Shown: positions 1 to 8,890, counted from the stretch's first letter. The stretch: DNA of 64,000 nucleotides from Agrobacterium fabrum str. C58 (GCF_000092025.1 NC_003063.2:310001-374000); one strand, 5' to 3'. Notes: generated by a model not told the origin, from the letters alone. A program made the numbers and translations.

Positions 1-546
1 GCGCGGCTGAACCTCAAATACCGCGCGCTGATCCTGTCGCTCATCATCGCCGTTTCCACCTTCCCGCTTGTCACGCTGCTGGTGCCGCTGTTCGAAATCA
101 TGCGGGCGCTCAATCTGCTGAATAGCTGGACGGCACTGATCCTGCCCTACACGGTGCTGTCGCTACCGGTCTGCACGCTGATGCTGGTATCCTTCTTCGA
201 AAGCATTCCGCGCGACCTCGAAAACGCCGCCATGATCGATGGCTGCACCCGCATCGGCGCCCTGTTCAAGGTCGTCGTGCCGCTCTGCGCGCCGGGCGTC
301 TTTACCGCCGGCATTCTCGCCTTCGTCAATGCCTGGGATGAGTTCCTGCTGGCGCTCTCTTTCAACTCCAACCCGGCCCTTCGCACCCTGCCCGTCGGCA
401 TTCAGCTTTATCAGGGTGAGTTCGCCTTCCCCTGGCCGGTCATCTCGGCGGCGCTGGTGGTCGGCATCGTGCCGGTTGCGATCCTGATCGTCATCTTCCA
501 GGAACGGGTCGTCTCGGGCCTCACCGCCGGTGGTCTCAAGGGCTAA
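1..546 (+). CDS. smoH: ABC sugar transporter permease, 3' part (probable SmoH)
   Basis: The reading frame is open from base 1, so the 5' end lies outside the window; 181 residues remain. It is an integral inner-membrane permease of the MalG type. Several hydrophobic segments are visible, as is the EAA loop (ENAAMIDGCTRIGALFKVVV, about residues 76-95 of the fragment), which docks on the transporter ATPase. The stop lies 11 bases before the sulfoquinovosidase start, so the two are very likely co-transcribed. In Agrobacterium the smoEFGH transporter imports sulfoquinovosyl glycerol and directly precedes smoI. The name smoH is inferred from this position; the permease family itself is secure. Confidence 0.78.
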   Translation, partial: ARLNLKYRALILSLIIAVSTFPLVTLLVPLFEIMRALNLLNSWTALILPYTVLSLPVCTLMLVSFFESIPRDLENAAMIDGCTRIGALFKVVVPLCAPGVFTAGILAFVNAWDEFLLALSFNSNPALRTLPVGIQLYQGEFAFPWPVISAALVVGIVPVAILIVIFQERVVSGLTAGGLKG

Positions 547-557
547 AAGGTTAAGTC

Positions 558-2552
558 ATGCATTTCGAAACGACCAAAGACGGCTTCACGATCGCGATCG
601 GCAACCGCATCATCCTTTCCCATTCGCCCGATAAACCGGCCTTCTTCGCCGGTTTCGGCGAGGAACGAATGGACATGTATCGTGGCAATTTCGATATCGA
701 GGACTATGTCATCGAGAGAACGGCCCTGCGCCATGCCGAGGTGAGTGGCGACAGCGTCACGCTCTCATCCGCGCCAGGACAGGCGCCGCGCCTTCGCCTG
801 ACGCTCGACGGCAACGCCATCAGGCTGACGGCGCTGGACGAGACGATCAACCGCCTCTGGCTGCGCGTCGTCGCGGAGACGGACGAGCATGTCTGGGGTG
901 GCGGCGAGCAGATGTCCTATTTCGACATGCGCGGCCGGCGCTTCCCGCTCTGGACCTCTGAGCCCGGGGTCGGCCGAGACAAGACCACCGAAATCACCTT
1001 CAAGTCTGATGTCAGCGGCAAGGCGGGTGGTGATTATTACAACACCAACTATCCGCAGCCGACCTGGCTCTCCTCGCGCAAATACGCCCTGCATGTGGAA
1101 ACGAGCGCCTATTCGGTCTTCGACTTCCGCAATGGCGATTTCCACGAGATCGAAATCTGGGCCGTCCCCGAAAAGATCGAATTCTTCGCCGGCGACAGTT
1201 TCGCCGATATCGTCTCCGCCCTGTCTCTTCACTTCGGACGCCAGCCCGAATTGCCTGATTGGGTCTATAACGGCGCGATCATCGGATTGAAGGATGGCGT
1301 CAACTCCTTTGCCCGGCTGGAGAAAATCCGTGCGGCCGGAACGAAGGTGTCCGGCCTCTGGTGCGAGGACTGGGTGGGGCTTCGTCAGACGTCCTTCGGC
1401 GCACGCCTCTTCTGGGACTGGCAGGCGAATGACACGCGCTACCCGCATCTGCGCCAGAAGATCGCCGAGTTAGCCGATCAGGGTATCCGCTTTCTGGGTT
1501 ACGTGAACCCCTATCTCTGCGTAGATGGCCCACTCTTTCCGGTCGCTGAATCGGCGGGTTATTTCGCCACCGATGTGGATGGAAAGACGGCGTTGGTGGA
1601 CTTCGGCGAATTCGATTGCGGCGTGGTGGATTTCACCAACCCTGCCGCCGCCGACTGGTTCGCCGAAGAGATCATCGGCAAAAACATGCTGGATTTCGGG
1701 CTTTCCGGCTGGATGGCCGATTTCGGTGAATATCTGCCGATCGATATCAAGCTGTCCAATGGCGTCGACGCCAAGCTGATGCATAATGCCTGGCCGACGC
1801 TCTGGGCCGAAGTCAATGCGAAGGGCGTCGAAAGCCGTGGCAAGACCGGCGAAGCACTGTTCTTCATGCGTGCAGGCTTCACCGGCGTGCAGGCCCATTG
1901 CCCGCTGATCTGGGGTGGCGACCAGTCTGTCGACTTCTCCCGTCATGACGGCCTTGTCACCGTCATCTGCGGCGCGCTCTCCTCCGGCCTCATGGGCAAT
2001 GCCTATCATCACTCAGACATCGGCGGCTACACCAGCCTGTTCGGCAATGTCCGGACAGCGGAACTCATCATGCGCTGGACGGAGATGGCCGCCTTCACCC
2101 CGGTCATGCGCACCCATGAGGGCAACCGGCCGCGGGACAATCTCCAGATCGATCAGGATGAAACTGTTCTTGCCCATTTCGCCCGCATGACGGCGATATA
2201 CGTCGCGCTCGCCCCCTATCTGAAATCGCTCTCCGCCGAGGCCGCAAAAACCGGCCTGCCGGTGCAGCGACCCCTATTCCTTCATTACGAGAATGAGCCG
2301 CAGACCTATGCCGTTCAGGACTGCTATCTCTACGGGGCGGACATGCTTGTCGCACCGGTCTGGAAAGCAGGCGAAACGCAACGCTCGCTCTACCTTCCGG
2401 GTCATGGCGAATGGGTGCATCTCTGGAGCGGCAAGCGTCATGCCGGCGGGCGAGACATCACCGTCGAAACACCGCTCGGAGAGCCGGCGGTGTTCTATCG
2501 TGCCGATAGCAGCCATCACCGGCTGTTCGAACAGCTTCGCACCATCGGCTGA
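558..2552 (+). CDS. smoI: GH31 sulfoquinovosidase
   Basis: A 664-residue GH31 glycoside hydrolase with no signal peptide, so cytoplasmic. It hydrolyses alpha-sulfoquinovosides (for example sulfoquinovosyl glycerol) to sulfoquinovose. The catalytic nucleophile is Asp388 in WMADFGEYLP and the acid/base is Asp455 in WGGDQSVDF. The sulfonate-recognising residues that separate sulfoquinovosidases from ordinary alpha-glucosidases are present: Arg283 and Trp286 in GARLFWDW, and Tyr491 in DIGGYTS. These match E. coli YihQ and, as I recall, the numbering published for the A. tumefaciens enzyme. It sits 11 bases behind a sugar permease, as the last visible gene of the smo locus. Confidence 0.92.
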   Translation: MHFETTKDGFTIAIGNRIILSHSPDKPAFFAGFGEERMDMYRGNFDIEDYVIERTALRHAEVSGDSVTLSSAPGQAPRLRLTLDGNAIRLTALDETINRLWLRVVAETDEHVWGGGEQMSYFDMRGRRFPLWTSEPGVGRDKTTEITFKSDVSGKAGGDYYNTNYPQPTWLSSRKYALHVETSAYSVFDFRNGDFHEIEIWAVPEKIEFFAGDSFADIVSALSLHFGRQPELPDWVYNGAIIGLKDGVNSFARLEKIRAAGTKVSGLWCEDWVGLRQTSFGARLFWDWQANDTRYPHLRQKIAELADQGIRFLGYVNPYLCVDGPLFPVAESAGYFATDVDGKTALVDFGEFDCGVVDFTNPAAADWFAEEIIGKNMLDFGLSGWMADFGEYLPIDIKLSNGVDAKLMHNAWPTLWAEVNAKGVESRGKTGEALFFMRAGFTGVQAHCPLIWGGDQSVDFSRHDGLVTVICGALSSGLMGNAYHHSDIGGYTSLFGNVRTAELIMRWTEMAAFTPVMRTHEGNRPRDNLQIDQDETVLAHFARMTAIYVALAPYLKSLSAEAAKTGLPVQRPLFLHYENEPQTYAVQDCYLYGADMLVAPVWKAGETQRSLYLPGHGEWVHLWSGKRHAGGRDITVETPLGEPAVFYRADSSHHRLFEQLRTIG

Positions 2553-2574
2553 AGGCTAGAGGTTTCGTCCTTGC

Positions 2575-2599
2575 CATCACCCCGCCAGGCGGGGTGATG
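2575..2599. terminator. Perfect hairpin after smoI
   Basis: Twelve-base arms (2575-2586 and 2588-2599) are perfectly complementary, starting 23 bases after the smoI stop. No U-tract follows, so this is either a weak intrinsic terminator or a 3'-end stabilising hairpin. Confidence 0.5.
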
Positions 2600-2777
2600 T
2601 GATGGGCTTCCTCCTGCGACAGGCTGACTTTGAAGTACAGGCCCGGCGAATTATAGGCCCGGCGAAGCGAATTGTTACATGCGAGCGCCGGTTTCTGACT
2701 GAAACTGCTTGATCCAGTGCGGGTCTTACCTCGCGCGAACCGTTGACATTTTCAAAACTTGACCTACAAAACAAGCT

Positions 2778-2870
2778 CTTCCGAGGGGAGCACCAGACGG
2801 TGCTGAGATGGTGGTGAACCGGACCCTTGAACCTGATCCGGGTCATGCCGGCGTAGGAACGGAACTGTCG
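2778..2870 (+). promoter_or_regulatory. TPP riboswitch (thi box)
   Basis: The conserved thiamine pyrophosphate aptamer blocks appear in order: GGGGAGC at 2785-2791, the CTGAGA pyrimidine-binding loop at 2803-2808, and the ACCCTTGAACCTGATCCGGG block at 2823-2842 followed by TCATGCCGGCGTAGG. It lies about 130 bases upstream of thiX and heads the thiamine-salvage operon. TPP binding is expected to shut expression off. No clear U-tract terminator was seen below it, so control of translation initiation is the likelier mechanism. Confidence 0.93.
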
Positions 2871-2943
2871 TGCGCTCGAGGCGCTGCCCTTTCTCTTCTC
2901 CGCCATGCCTGATCTCCGTGATTGTCACATCTGGAGACGACCG

Positions 2944-2991
2944 ATGATGCTGAAACCTTCCGTCCTCCGCACATGGTGCGTTTGCGTCTGA
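2944..2991 (+). CDS. Possible 15-residue leader peptide before thiX
   Basis: A short ORF (MMLKPSVLRTWCVCV) starts six bases after GGAGA. It ends in a TGA that runs into the GAGG sequence serving as the thiX ribosome site, and the thiX ATG lies ten bases beyond the stop. An in-frame ATG at 2905 would give 28 residues but has no ribosome site. The arrangement suggests translational coupling below the TPP riboswitch. Nothing shows that it is translated. Confidence 0.3.
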   Translation: MMLKPSVLRTWCVCV

Positions 2992-3001
2992 GGCCCGGCT
3001 C

Positions 3002-3787
3002 ATGCGTGCCACCCATGCACTGAACGGTTTAGGTCTTCTGCTGCTTCTCTGGCAGACGGGGACATGGCTGTTTGCGCCGCCGCGCTACATCCTGCCGTCA
3101 CCCGCCGATGTCGCGGCCGCCTTTTGGCGCCAGTCCGGCTTTTTGTTCGGTCAGGCCATGGTGACGCTTGGTGAAATGGCGCTGGGTCTCGCGGCAGGCG
3201 TTACCGCTGGAATTCTCGTCGCCTTCACGATTGCCGCCACTCCGCGCTTCGGCCGCCTTGTCTGGCCCATGGTTCTGGTGTTGCAGGCGTTCCCGGTCTT
3301 CGTGCTCGCTCCCATTCTCGTGCTCTGGTTCGGCTTTGGCATGGCCTCTAAAGTCGTGATGACGGCGGTTATCATCTTCTTCCCCGTCGCTTCGGCCTTT
3401 ACCGATGGCCTCAACCGCACGGACCGCGCCATCCTCGACGCCGCCTCGCTGACGGAGGCGAGCCATTGGCAGATCCTCACCCGGCTGCGCGTGCCGCTGG
3501 CGCTGCCCTCCCTGATTTCGGGCTTGAGGGTGGCGGCGCCGCTTGCCCCGCTCGGCGCCGTCATCGGCGAATGGGTGGGCGCATCCGCCGGGCTCGGTTT
3601 CGTGATGATCCAGTCCAATGCCCGTATGCAGACCGACACCATGTTCGCCGCCATGGCCATTCTCGCCGTCATGGCCGTGCTGCTCAGGCTCATCGTCGAC
3701 CGGGCGACCGCCAATCTGGCCCCCTGGGCCAAGGAAACAGAACACACCATTCCTTTCAGATATTTACGGAGACTTTCGGCACCATGA
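3002..3787 (+). CDS. thiX: ABC transporter permease for thiamine precursor
   Basis: A 261-residue binding-protein-dependent permease with about six hydrophobic segments and an EAA loop (DAASLTEASHWQILTRLRVP, around residues 145-164). It is of the SsuC/TauC/ThiX type. Its place under a TPP riboswitch, directly ahead of a ThiY-like binding protein, points to uptake of hydroxymethylpyrimidine or a formylated precursor. The stop overlaps the next start as ATGA. No ThiZ ATPase gene is present in the operon, so the energising subunit must be encoded elsewhere. Confidence 0.82.
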   Translation: MRATHALNGLGLLLLLWQTGTWLFAPPRYILPSPADVAAAFWRQSGFLFGQAMVTLGEMALGLAAGVTAGILVAFTIAATPRFGRLVWPMVLVLQAFPVFVLAPILVLWFGFGMASKVVMTAVIIFFPVASAFTDGLNRTDRAILDAASLTEASHWQILTRLRVPLALPSLISGLRVAAPLAPLGAVIGEWVGASAGLGFVMIQSNARMQTDTMFAAMAILAVMAVLLRLIVDRATANLAPWAKETEHTIPFRYLRRLSAP

Positions 3788-4734
3788 AACGAACGCTTTT
3801 TTCCCTCGCCATCGCAGCGGCAAGCGTGCTTGCGCCCATGCAATCTGAGGCCGCCGACAAGCTGACCGTGTTGCTCGAATGGTTCGTGAACCCCGATCAT
3901 GCACCGATGGTGATCGCCACGGAACGCGGCCTGTTCACCGATGCAGGGCTGGAGGTGGAGCTGGTTCCGCCCGCCGACCCTTCCGCCGTGCCGCGCCTTG
4001 TCTCGGCCAAACAGGCCGATATCGGCGTGCATTACCAACCGAACCTCTATCTCGATCACGAAGCCGGCCTGCCGCTCGTCCGTTTCGGCACGCTGGTCGA
4101 AACGCCGCTCAACACCGTCACAGTTCTCGCCGATGGGCCGATCAAGAGCCTGAAGGACCTGAAAGGCAAAAAGGTCGGTTTTTCCGTTTCCGGCTTCGAG
4201 GATGCGATGCTGAAGCGCATGCTGGAGAAGGACGGCCTGACGAAGGATGATGTCGAACTTATCAACGTCAATTTTTCGCTTTCGCCATCGCTGATCGCCG
4301 GCAAGGTGGATGCCACGCTGGGCGGTTTCCGCAATTTCGAACTGACGCAGATGAAGCTCGAAGGCCACGAGGGTCGCTCCTTTTTCCCCGAGGAACATGG
4401 CGTGCCGGCCTATGACGAGCTGATCTTTGTCACCCATACCGATCTCGTAAAGGACAGCCGCCTGCCGCGTTTCCTCTCCGCCGTGGAACAGGCCGCGATC
4501 TTCATCACCAACCATCCGCAGGAATCGTGGCAGCTTTTCATCAAGGCCTATCCGAACCTGAACGACGCCCTGAACAAACAGGCCTTTTTCGACACGCTGC
4601 CACGTTTCGCCAAGCGCCCGGCCGCACTCGACCGCGCCCGTTACGCCCGTTTCGGCGCCTTCATGCAGGAGATGCAGCTGATCAAGCAGGCCCCCGCAGC
4701 GGACGATATCGCCGTGGAGCTGCAACAGCCATGA
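3784..4734 (+). CDS. thiY: Pyrimidine-precursor-binding periplasmic protein, ThiY/NMT1 family
   Basis: A 316-residue periplasmic protein with an N-terminal signal peptide (MKRTLFSLAIAAASVLAPMQ, then SEAADK). The mature start LTVLLEWFVNPDHAP is characteristic of the NMT1/THI5-like domain of ThiY, which binds thiamine pyrimidine precursors for the ThiX permease. The frame is open further upstream inside thiX. The ATG at 3784 was chosen because it gives the signal peptide and an ATGA overlap with the thiX stop. It overlaps thiM by ATGA in turn. Confidence 0.85.
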   Translation: MKRTLFSLAIAAASVLAPMQSEAADKLTVLLEWFVNPDHAPMVIATERGLFTDAGLEVELVPPADPSAVPRLVSAKQADIGVHYQPNLYLDHEAGLPLVRFGTLVETPLNTVTVLADGPIKSLKDLKGKKVGFSVSGFEDAMLKRMLEKDGLTKDDVELINVNFSLSPSLIAGKVDATLGGFRNFELTQMKLEGHEGRSFFPEEHGVPAYDELIFVTHTDLVKDSRLPRFLSAVEQAAIFITNHPQESWQLFIKAYPNLNDALNKQAFFDTLPRFAKRPAALDRARYARFGAFMQEMQLIKQAPAADDIAVELQQP

Positions 4735-5471
4735 GTGGCGATTTTCCAACAGCGGCAAGGGCCGCCGAAATTCTGGAGCGCGTGCGGCAGATGCGCCCGC
4801 GCGTGCATTGCCTGATGAACACCGTGGTGCAGAAATTCACCGCCGACGGCATCACCGTCATTGGCGGCATTCCCTCGATGACGACCTCGCTCGAAGAAAT
4901 CGAGAGCTTCGTCACCAAGGCGGATGCACTGACCGTCAATCTCGGCACACTGGACGCCGAACGACGCAGGGTCATCCGGCTGGCGATCGAGATCGCCAAC
5001 GCATCTGGCAAGCCGTGGATCGTTGACCCCGTGCATGTCGACTACTCACCCTCGCGGCTGGATTTCGCCCGGGAACTTATCGCCCAATCGCCCACTATCG
5101 TCCGTGGCAACCGCGCAGAAATGAGCCTGATCGGCGATGTACCAGATGTGGTGAGGATCGAGACCGGACCGGTGGATCATCTCCGCGACAGGACCCGCAA
5201 CGTCAGCATTGTCAACGGGCATCCCTGGATGGCGAAGGTGACCGGTACGGGCTGCCTTTCGGGCGGTGTCATCGCCGCCTTTATGGCAGTGGAAAAAGAC
5301 GCGCTGACAGCGGCAGCCTCCGCCCTTGCGGTGACAGGCGTTTCCGCAGAACTGGCCGCACAACGGGCTAAAGGCCCCGGCACATTCGAACCGGCATTTC
5401 TGGATGCGCTTTCAGAAATTTCCGGTGAAGACATCATCAATCATGCGAGGATCGAGCATGAACAAGGTTGA
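4731..5471 (+). CDS. thiM: Hydroxyethylthiazole kinase
   Basis: A 246-residue ThiM. It phosphorylates 4-methyl-5-(2-hydroxyethyl)thiazole, allowing salvage of the thiazole half of thiamine. Visible family features are HCLMNTVVQKFTADG near the N-terminus, WIVDPVHVDYS and the C-terminal GTGCLSGG nucleotide/anion-hole motif. It overlaps thiY by ATGA and thiE by 14 bases. Length is slightly below E. coli ThiM. Confidence 0.92.
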   Translation: MSGDFPTAARAAEILERVRQMRPRVHCLMNTVVQKFTADGITVIGGIPSMTTSLEEIESFVTKADALTVNLGTLDAERRRVIRLAIEIANASGKPWIVDPVHVDYSPSRLDFARELIAQSPTIVRGNRAEMSLIGDVPDVVRIETGPVDHLRDRTRNVSIVNGHPWMAKVTGTGCLSGGVIAAFMAVEKDALTAAASALAVTGVSAELAAQRAKGPGTFEPAFLDALSEISGEDIINHARIEHEQG

Positions 5472-6120
5472 TTACCGTCTCAACGCGCTGGTCGATGCCA
5501 GTCTTGCCGACGTCGCGCCGTTGCCGGAGCTTGCTCTGGCGGCTGCGCTCAACGGGGCAACCATCCTGCAATATCGCGACAAGCACGGCTCGACGCGGGA
5601 GATGATCGAAAACGCCCGCGCCATTCGCGAGGCGATCGGCGGCACCGGCGTGCCGCTGGTCATCAACGACCGGGTGGACGTGGCGCTCGCTTCAGGGGCC
5701 GATGGGGTGCATCTCGGTGCCGACGACATGGATGCAAAGACAGCAAGGCGCATTCTCGGCGAAAAGGCAATCATCGGCCTCACCGTAAAGAACCGCGCCG
5801 ATGCCGAAAGGGCGGCCTCCATGCCCGCCGACTATGCCTGTATTGGCGGCGTGTTCGAGACCGTTTCCAAGGTCAACCCGGACAAGCCGGTCGGCATAGA
5901 AGGCTTTACAACGCTGCGCGCCCTGCTGAAGGAGTGGCAGCCGGATATGCCGGTGGGCGCAATCGCCGGCATCGATCTTGACCGTGTGCCCGCCGTCATC
6001 GCCGCCGGCGCGGATGGGGTCGCCGTCATTTCCGCCATCTTCCGCGCAGCCAATATTGCCAGCGCAACCAGCGACTTCCGCTCCGCAATTGACGCGGCGC
6101 TGAAAGCGAGACAGCCATGA
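5458..6120 (+). CDS. thiE: Thiamine-phosphate synthase
   Basis: A 220-residue TIM-barrel enzyme that joins HMP-pyrophosphate and thiazole phosphate to give thiamine phosphate. Family motifs seen are TILQYRDK, VPLVINDRVDVALASGADGV followed by HLGADD, and AIAGID. The usual Gln of the VHLGQxD motif is Ala here. The ATG at 5458 was chosen because it follows a GAGGATCGAGC ribosome site inside the end of thiM. The frame extends upstream but without a better start. It overlaps thiD by ATGA. Confidence 0.92.
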   Translation: MNKVDYRLNALVDASLADVAPLPELALAAALNGATILQYRDKHGSTREMIENARAIREAIGGTGVPLVINDRVDVALASGADGVHLGADDMDAKTARRILGEKAIIGLTVKNRADAERAASMPADYACIGGVFETVSKVNPDKPVGIEGFTTLRALLKEWQPDMPVGAIAGIDLDRVPAVIAAGADGVAVISAIFRAANIASATSDFRSAIDAALKARQP

Positions 6121-6914
6121 CTTCAATTGCATTGACCATTGCCGGCTCCGACAGCGGCGGCGGCGCGGGTATCCAGGCCGATATCAAGACCTTCTCCGCA
6201 CTCGGCGCCTATGCCGCGAGCGTCATAACCGCCATCACCGCCCAGAACACCCGGGGCGTGACTGCCGTGGAGGATATTTCGGTCGCCACCATCGTCGCGC
6301 AGATGGATGCGGTTTTTTCCGATCTCGCCGTCAACGCCGTGAAGATCGGTATGGTCTCGCGGATCGAAACCATCGCCGCCATCGCAGAACGGCTCCGGCA
6401 GCAGTCGCAGCCGGTGGTGCTCGACCCCGTCATGGTGGCGACCTCGGGCGACCGGCTGCTGCATGAAGATGCCATCGAGACGTTGCGGCACGCATTGTTG
6501 CCACTCGCCGCCATCGTCACCCCGAACCTGCCGGAAGCGGCGCTGCTGACCGGAACCCCGATAGCGGAGACGGAGCAGGAGATCACCCGTCAGGCGGAGC
6601 TGATCCTGAACGCCGGCGCGAAGGCCGTGCTCATCAAGGGCGGCCATGGCGATGGACCTGAGAGCACCGACTATCTGTTTGCGGATGGTGCCATGCAGGC
6701 GCTTTCTGCACCCAGGGTGGAGACAAAAAACGACCACGGCACCGGCTGCACGCTCGCGGCCGCCATTACGGCTCACCTTGCGATGGGACATGAATTGCGG
6801 GAGGCGGTCGGGCTTGCGAAGGATTATCTGAACGGAGCGCTCGAGGCCGGCCGGGGGCTCGCCGTTGGGTCCGGGCGCGGGCCGGTGCATCATTTTTATC
6901 GGTGGTGGGGGTGA
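6117..6914 (+). CDS. thiD: Hydroxymethylpyrimidine/phosphomethylpyrimidine kinase
   Basis: A 265-residue ThiD of the ribokinase fold that carries out both phosphorylations of HMP. Clear motifs are TIAGSDSGGGAGIQADIKTF at the N-terminus, VVLDPVMVATSG in the middle and DHGTGCTLAAAI at the C-terminal anion hole. It is the last gene of a run in which each gene overlaps its neighbour. With thiM and thiE it completes salvage of both thiamine halves. No de novo genes (thiC, thiO, thiS, thiG) are present here. Confidence 0.93.
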   Translation: MTSIALTIAGSDSGGGAGIQADIKTFSALGAYAASVITAITAQNTRGVTAVEDISVATIVAQMDAVFSDLAVNAVKIGMVSRIETIAAIAERLRQQSQPVVLDPVMVATSGDRLLHEDAIETLRHALLPLAAIVTPNLPEAALLTGTPIAETEQEITRQAELILNAGAKAVLIKGGHGDGPESTDYLFADGAMQALSAPRVETKNDHGTGCTLAAAITAHLAMGHELREAVGLAKDYLNGALEAGRGLAVGSGRGPVHHFYRWWG

Positions 6915-6940
6915 TATCGATAGGTGGAGTGTGGGGCTTA

Positions 6941-7113
6941 CCCCCCTCTGTCCTGCCGGACATCTCCCCCTCAAGGGGGGAGATCGAATGGGGCGGCCGC
7001 TCGTTCTCTCGCAATCGTCTCACTATTGATAAAGTGGTTCACTGGATGCGGTGAGCAAGCAGCTTGCCGATCTCCCCCCTTGTGGGGGAGATGTCCGGCA
7101 GGACAGAGGGGGG
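6941..7113. repeat. Rhizobiaceae intergenic palindromic repeat (RIME1-like)
   Basis: Two arms of about 45 bases (6941-6985 and 7069-7113) are nearly perfect reverse complements, each containing CTGTCCTGCCGGACATCTCC or its complement. They flank about 80 bases of spacer. The CCTGCCGGACATCTCCCCC core is a well-known repeated intergenic palindrome of Rhizobiales (RIME/ABC-type elements). It lies between the thiD stop and the end of the convergent lrp-type gene and could form a very large cruciform or mRNA hairpin. Confidence 0.8.
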
Positions 7114-7130
7114 TGGCCGCGTACTCGACG

Positions 7131-7589
7131 CTACCGCGCCTTCGGCGTCGCCAGCACATTCCGGATCGCAAAGCTCGAATGAATGCGCGAAACCCCCGGC
7201 AGTTTCGACAGGATCTCCTTGTGAATGCGCTCGAAATCCCCCGCGCTTTCCGCCTCACAGCGCAGGAAATAATCCGAACCGCCGGTCATCAGATAACACT
7301 CGCGAATTTCCGGATACCGCCGCACCGCATTTTCGAAACGGTTGAGAAAATCCTCCGTCTGCCGGTCAAGCGTGATCTGCACGATGACCGAAATCACCTC
7401 GCCGCCGGCAAGGCCGCTGGTCAGCGCCGTATAGCCCCTAATAATGCCTTCCCGCTCGAGAATATCGACACGGCGCAAACACGCCGACGGCGAAAGCCCG
7501 ACTTCTGCAGCAAGCTTTGCGTTGCTGATGCGGGCATTCAGCCGAAGCAGGCGGATGATGTGGCGGTCGGTCGCATCAAGGGACGACAT
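7131..7589 (-). CDS. Lrp/AsnC-family regulator of alanine catabolism (DadR-like)
   Basis: A 152-residue Lrp/AsnC regulator. The N-terminal winged HTH (DRHIIRLLRLNARISNAKLA, then EVGLSPSACLRRV) is followed by the RAM ligand-binding domain. It is divergent from alanine racemase and D-amino-acid dehydrogenase, the arrangement of DadR/BkdR-type activators that sense alanine. The ATG at 7589 was preferred over a TTG four codons upstream. The 127 bases between it and the racemase gene are AT-rich and are the expected Lrp-binding region. Confidence 0.85.
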   Translation of the reverse strand: MSSLDATDRHIIRLLRLNARISNAKLAAEVGLSPSACLRRVDILEREGIIRGYTALTSGLAGGEVISVIVQITLDRQTEDFLNRFENAVRRYPEIRECYLMTGGSDYFLRCEAESAGDFERIHKEILSKLPGVSRIHSSFAIRNVLATPKAR

Positions 7590-7716
7590 AGAAAATTCCA
7601 ATTAATCGATGAAAATTGCGTGATTTCAAATTCTATCGCATTTTCTTCGAATAATCGCCAAGAAATTCGACAATCGTTGCAATACTCTCAGAGGATAAAA
7701 ATGAGGGTGAACGACC

Positions 7717-8883
7717 ATGGACATGCAGATCAGCCGCCAGCAGGCCGCCGGTGGTGCAAGCGGCCATCTAACCATCGATCTGGGCGCATTGCGGGATAAT
7801 TACCTGACTCTTGCCGGTATGGCCCCCGCATCGCAAACGGCCGCCGTCGTGAAGGCCGATGCCTATGGTCTCGGCGCGGATGTCGTCTCACAGACCCTGT
7901 TCGAGGCGGGTTGCCGCAATTTCTTCGTCGCCCATATCGATGAGGCGCTGGCACTCAGGCTCCGGCTTTCGGCAAAGGCGCGGATTTTCGTCCTCAATGG
8001 TCTGCAGCCCGGCAACGAAACCTCCTGCGCCGCCATGGCCATCACCCCGGTTCTGAACTCGCTGGAACAGATCGCGCAATGGTCAGCTCATGCCAGAGAG
8101 CTCGGCAAGACGCTCACCGCCGCCGTCCAGATCGATACCGGCATGTGCCGCCTTGGGCTCTCCCCCGAAGAGCTTGAAATCCTCTCCGCCAAGCAGCAGT
8201 TGCTCGATGGAATTGAGATCGCCTTCGTCATGAGCCATCTCGCCTGTGCCGACGAGCCGGATCATGTTTCCAATGCCGCGCAGCTCGCCGTGATGCGCAA
8301 GGCCGCCACCGCCTTTCCCGAGACGCCGGTCTGTTTTTCCAATTCGGGCGGTATTTTTCTCGGCAACGACTATCATAACGCTCTACTGCGCCCCGGCATC
8401 GCGCTTTATGGCGGTGCGCCTTCCGCTGCCGGCCCCAACCCGATGAAGCCGGTCGTTCGTCTCGATGTCGCCGTCATTCAGACCCGCACCGTTCCCGCCG
8501 GCTCGCTGGTTGGTTACGGCGGCTCTTTTACGGCGAGCGTTCCGACGCGGCTTGCGACAATCGCTGCCGGCTATGCCGATGGCCTGCCGCGTTCGCTCAG
8601 CAATCGCGGCGCGGCGTGGTACAATGGCGTGCGTCTGCCGATTGCCGGGCGCGTTTCGATGGACAGCATCATTCTCGACATATCCGCCCTGCCCGAGGGA
8701 ACATTGACGCAGGGCAGCCTCGTGCAGATGATCGGGCCTGATCAGACACTGGAAGACATCGCCGAGGATGCGGGCACGATTGCCTATGAAATCCTGACCG
8801 GCCTCGGCCGCCGTTACCGCCGCAGCTACATTCAACCGGGCATGAGCCCGGCAACCGCTTCAACATCAGTCAATCACAAGTGA
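7717..8883 (+). CDS. dadX: Alanine racemase, catabolic type
   Basis: A 388-residue PLP-dependent racemase interconverting L- and D-alanine. The PLP lysine is Lys46 in [12 protein letters not shown] and the second catalytic residue is Tyr267 in [19 protein letters not shown] and GRVSMDSI are further family motifs. It precedes dadA by 7 bases, so its likely job is to feed D-alanine to the dehydrogenase rather than to the cell wall. A housekeeping alr is probably elsewhere. The start follows GAGGGTGAACGACC. Confidence 0.9.
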   Translation: MDMQISRQQAAGGASGHLTIDLGALRDNYLTLAGMAPASQTAAVVKADAYGLGADVVSQTLFEAGCRNFFVAHIDEALALRLRLSAKARIFVLNGLQPGNETSCAAMAITPVLNSLEQIAQWSAHARELGKTLTAAVQIDTGMCRLGLSPEELEILSAKQQLLDGIEIAFVMSHLACADEPDHVSNAAQLAVMRKAATAFPETPVCFSNSGGIFLGNDYHNALLRPGIALYGGAPSAAGPNPMKPVVRLDVAVIQTRTVPAGSLVGYGGSFTASVPTRLATIAAGYADGLPRSLSNRGAAWYNGVRLPIAGRVSMDSIILDISALPEGTLTQGSLVQMIGPDQTLEDIAEDAGTIAYEILTGLGRRYRRSYIQPGMSPATASTSVNHK

Positions 8884-8890
8884 GACGATC

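Noticed and set aside
3151..4758. A 535-codon minus-strand frame across thiX and thiY.
   Set aside because: It is a shadow of two genes with clear families, signal peptide and overlaps; no domain or ribosome site supports it.
6941..7113. The long inverted repeat considered as insertion-sequence ends.
   Set aside because: Only about 80 bases lie between the arms, there is no transposase or target duplication, and the core matches known rhizobial intergenic repeats.
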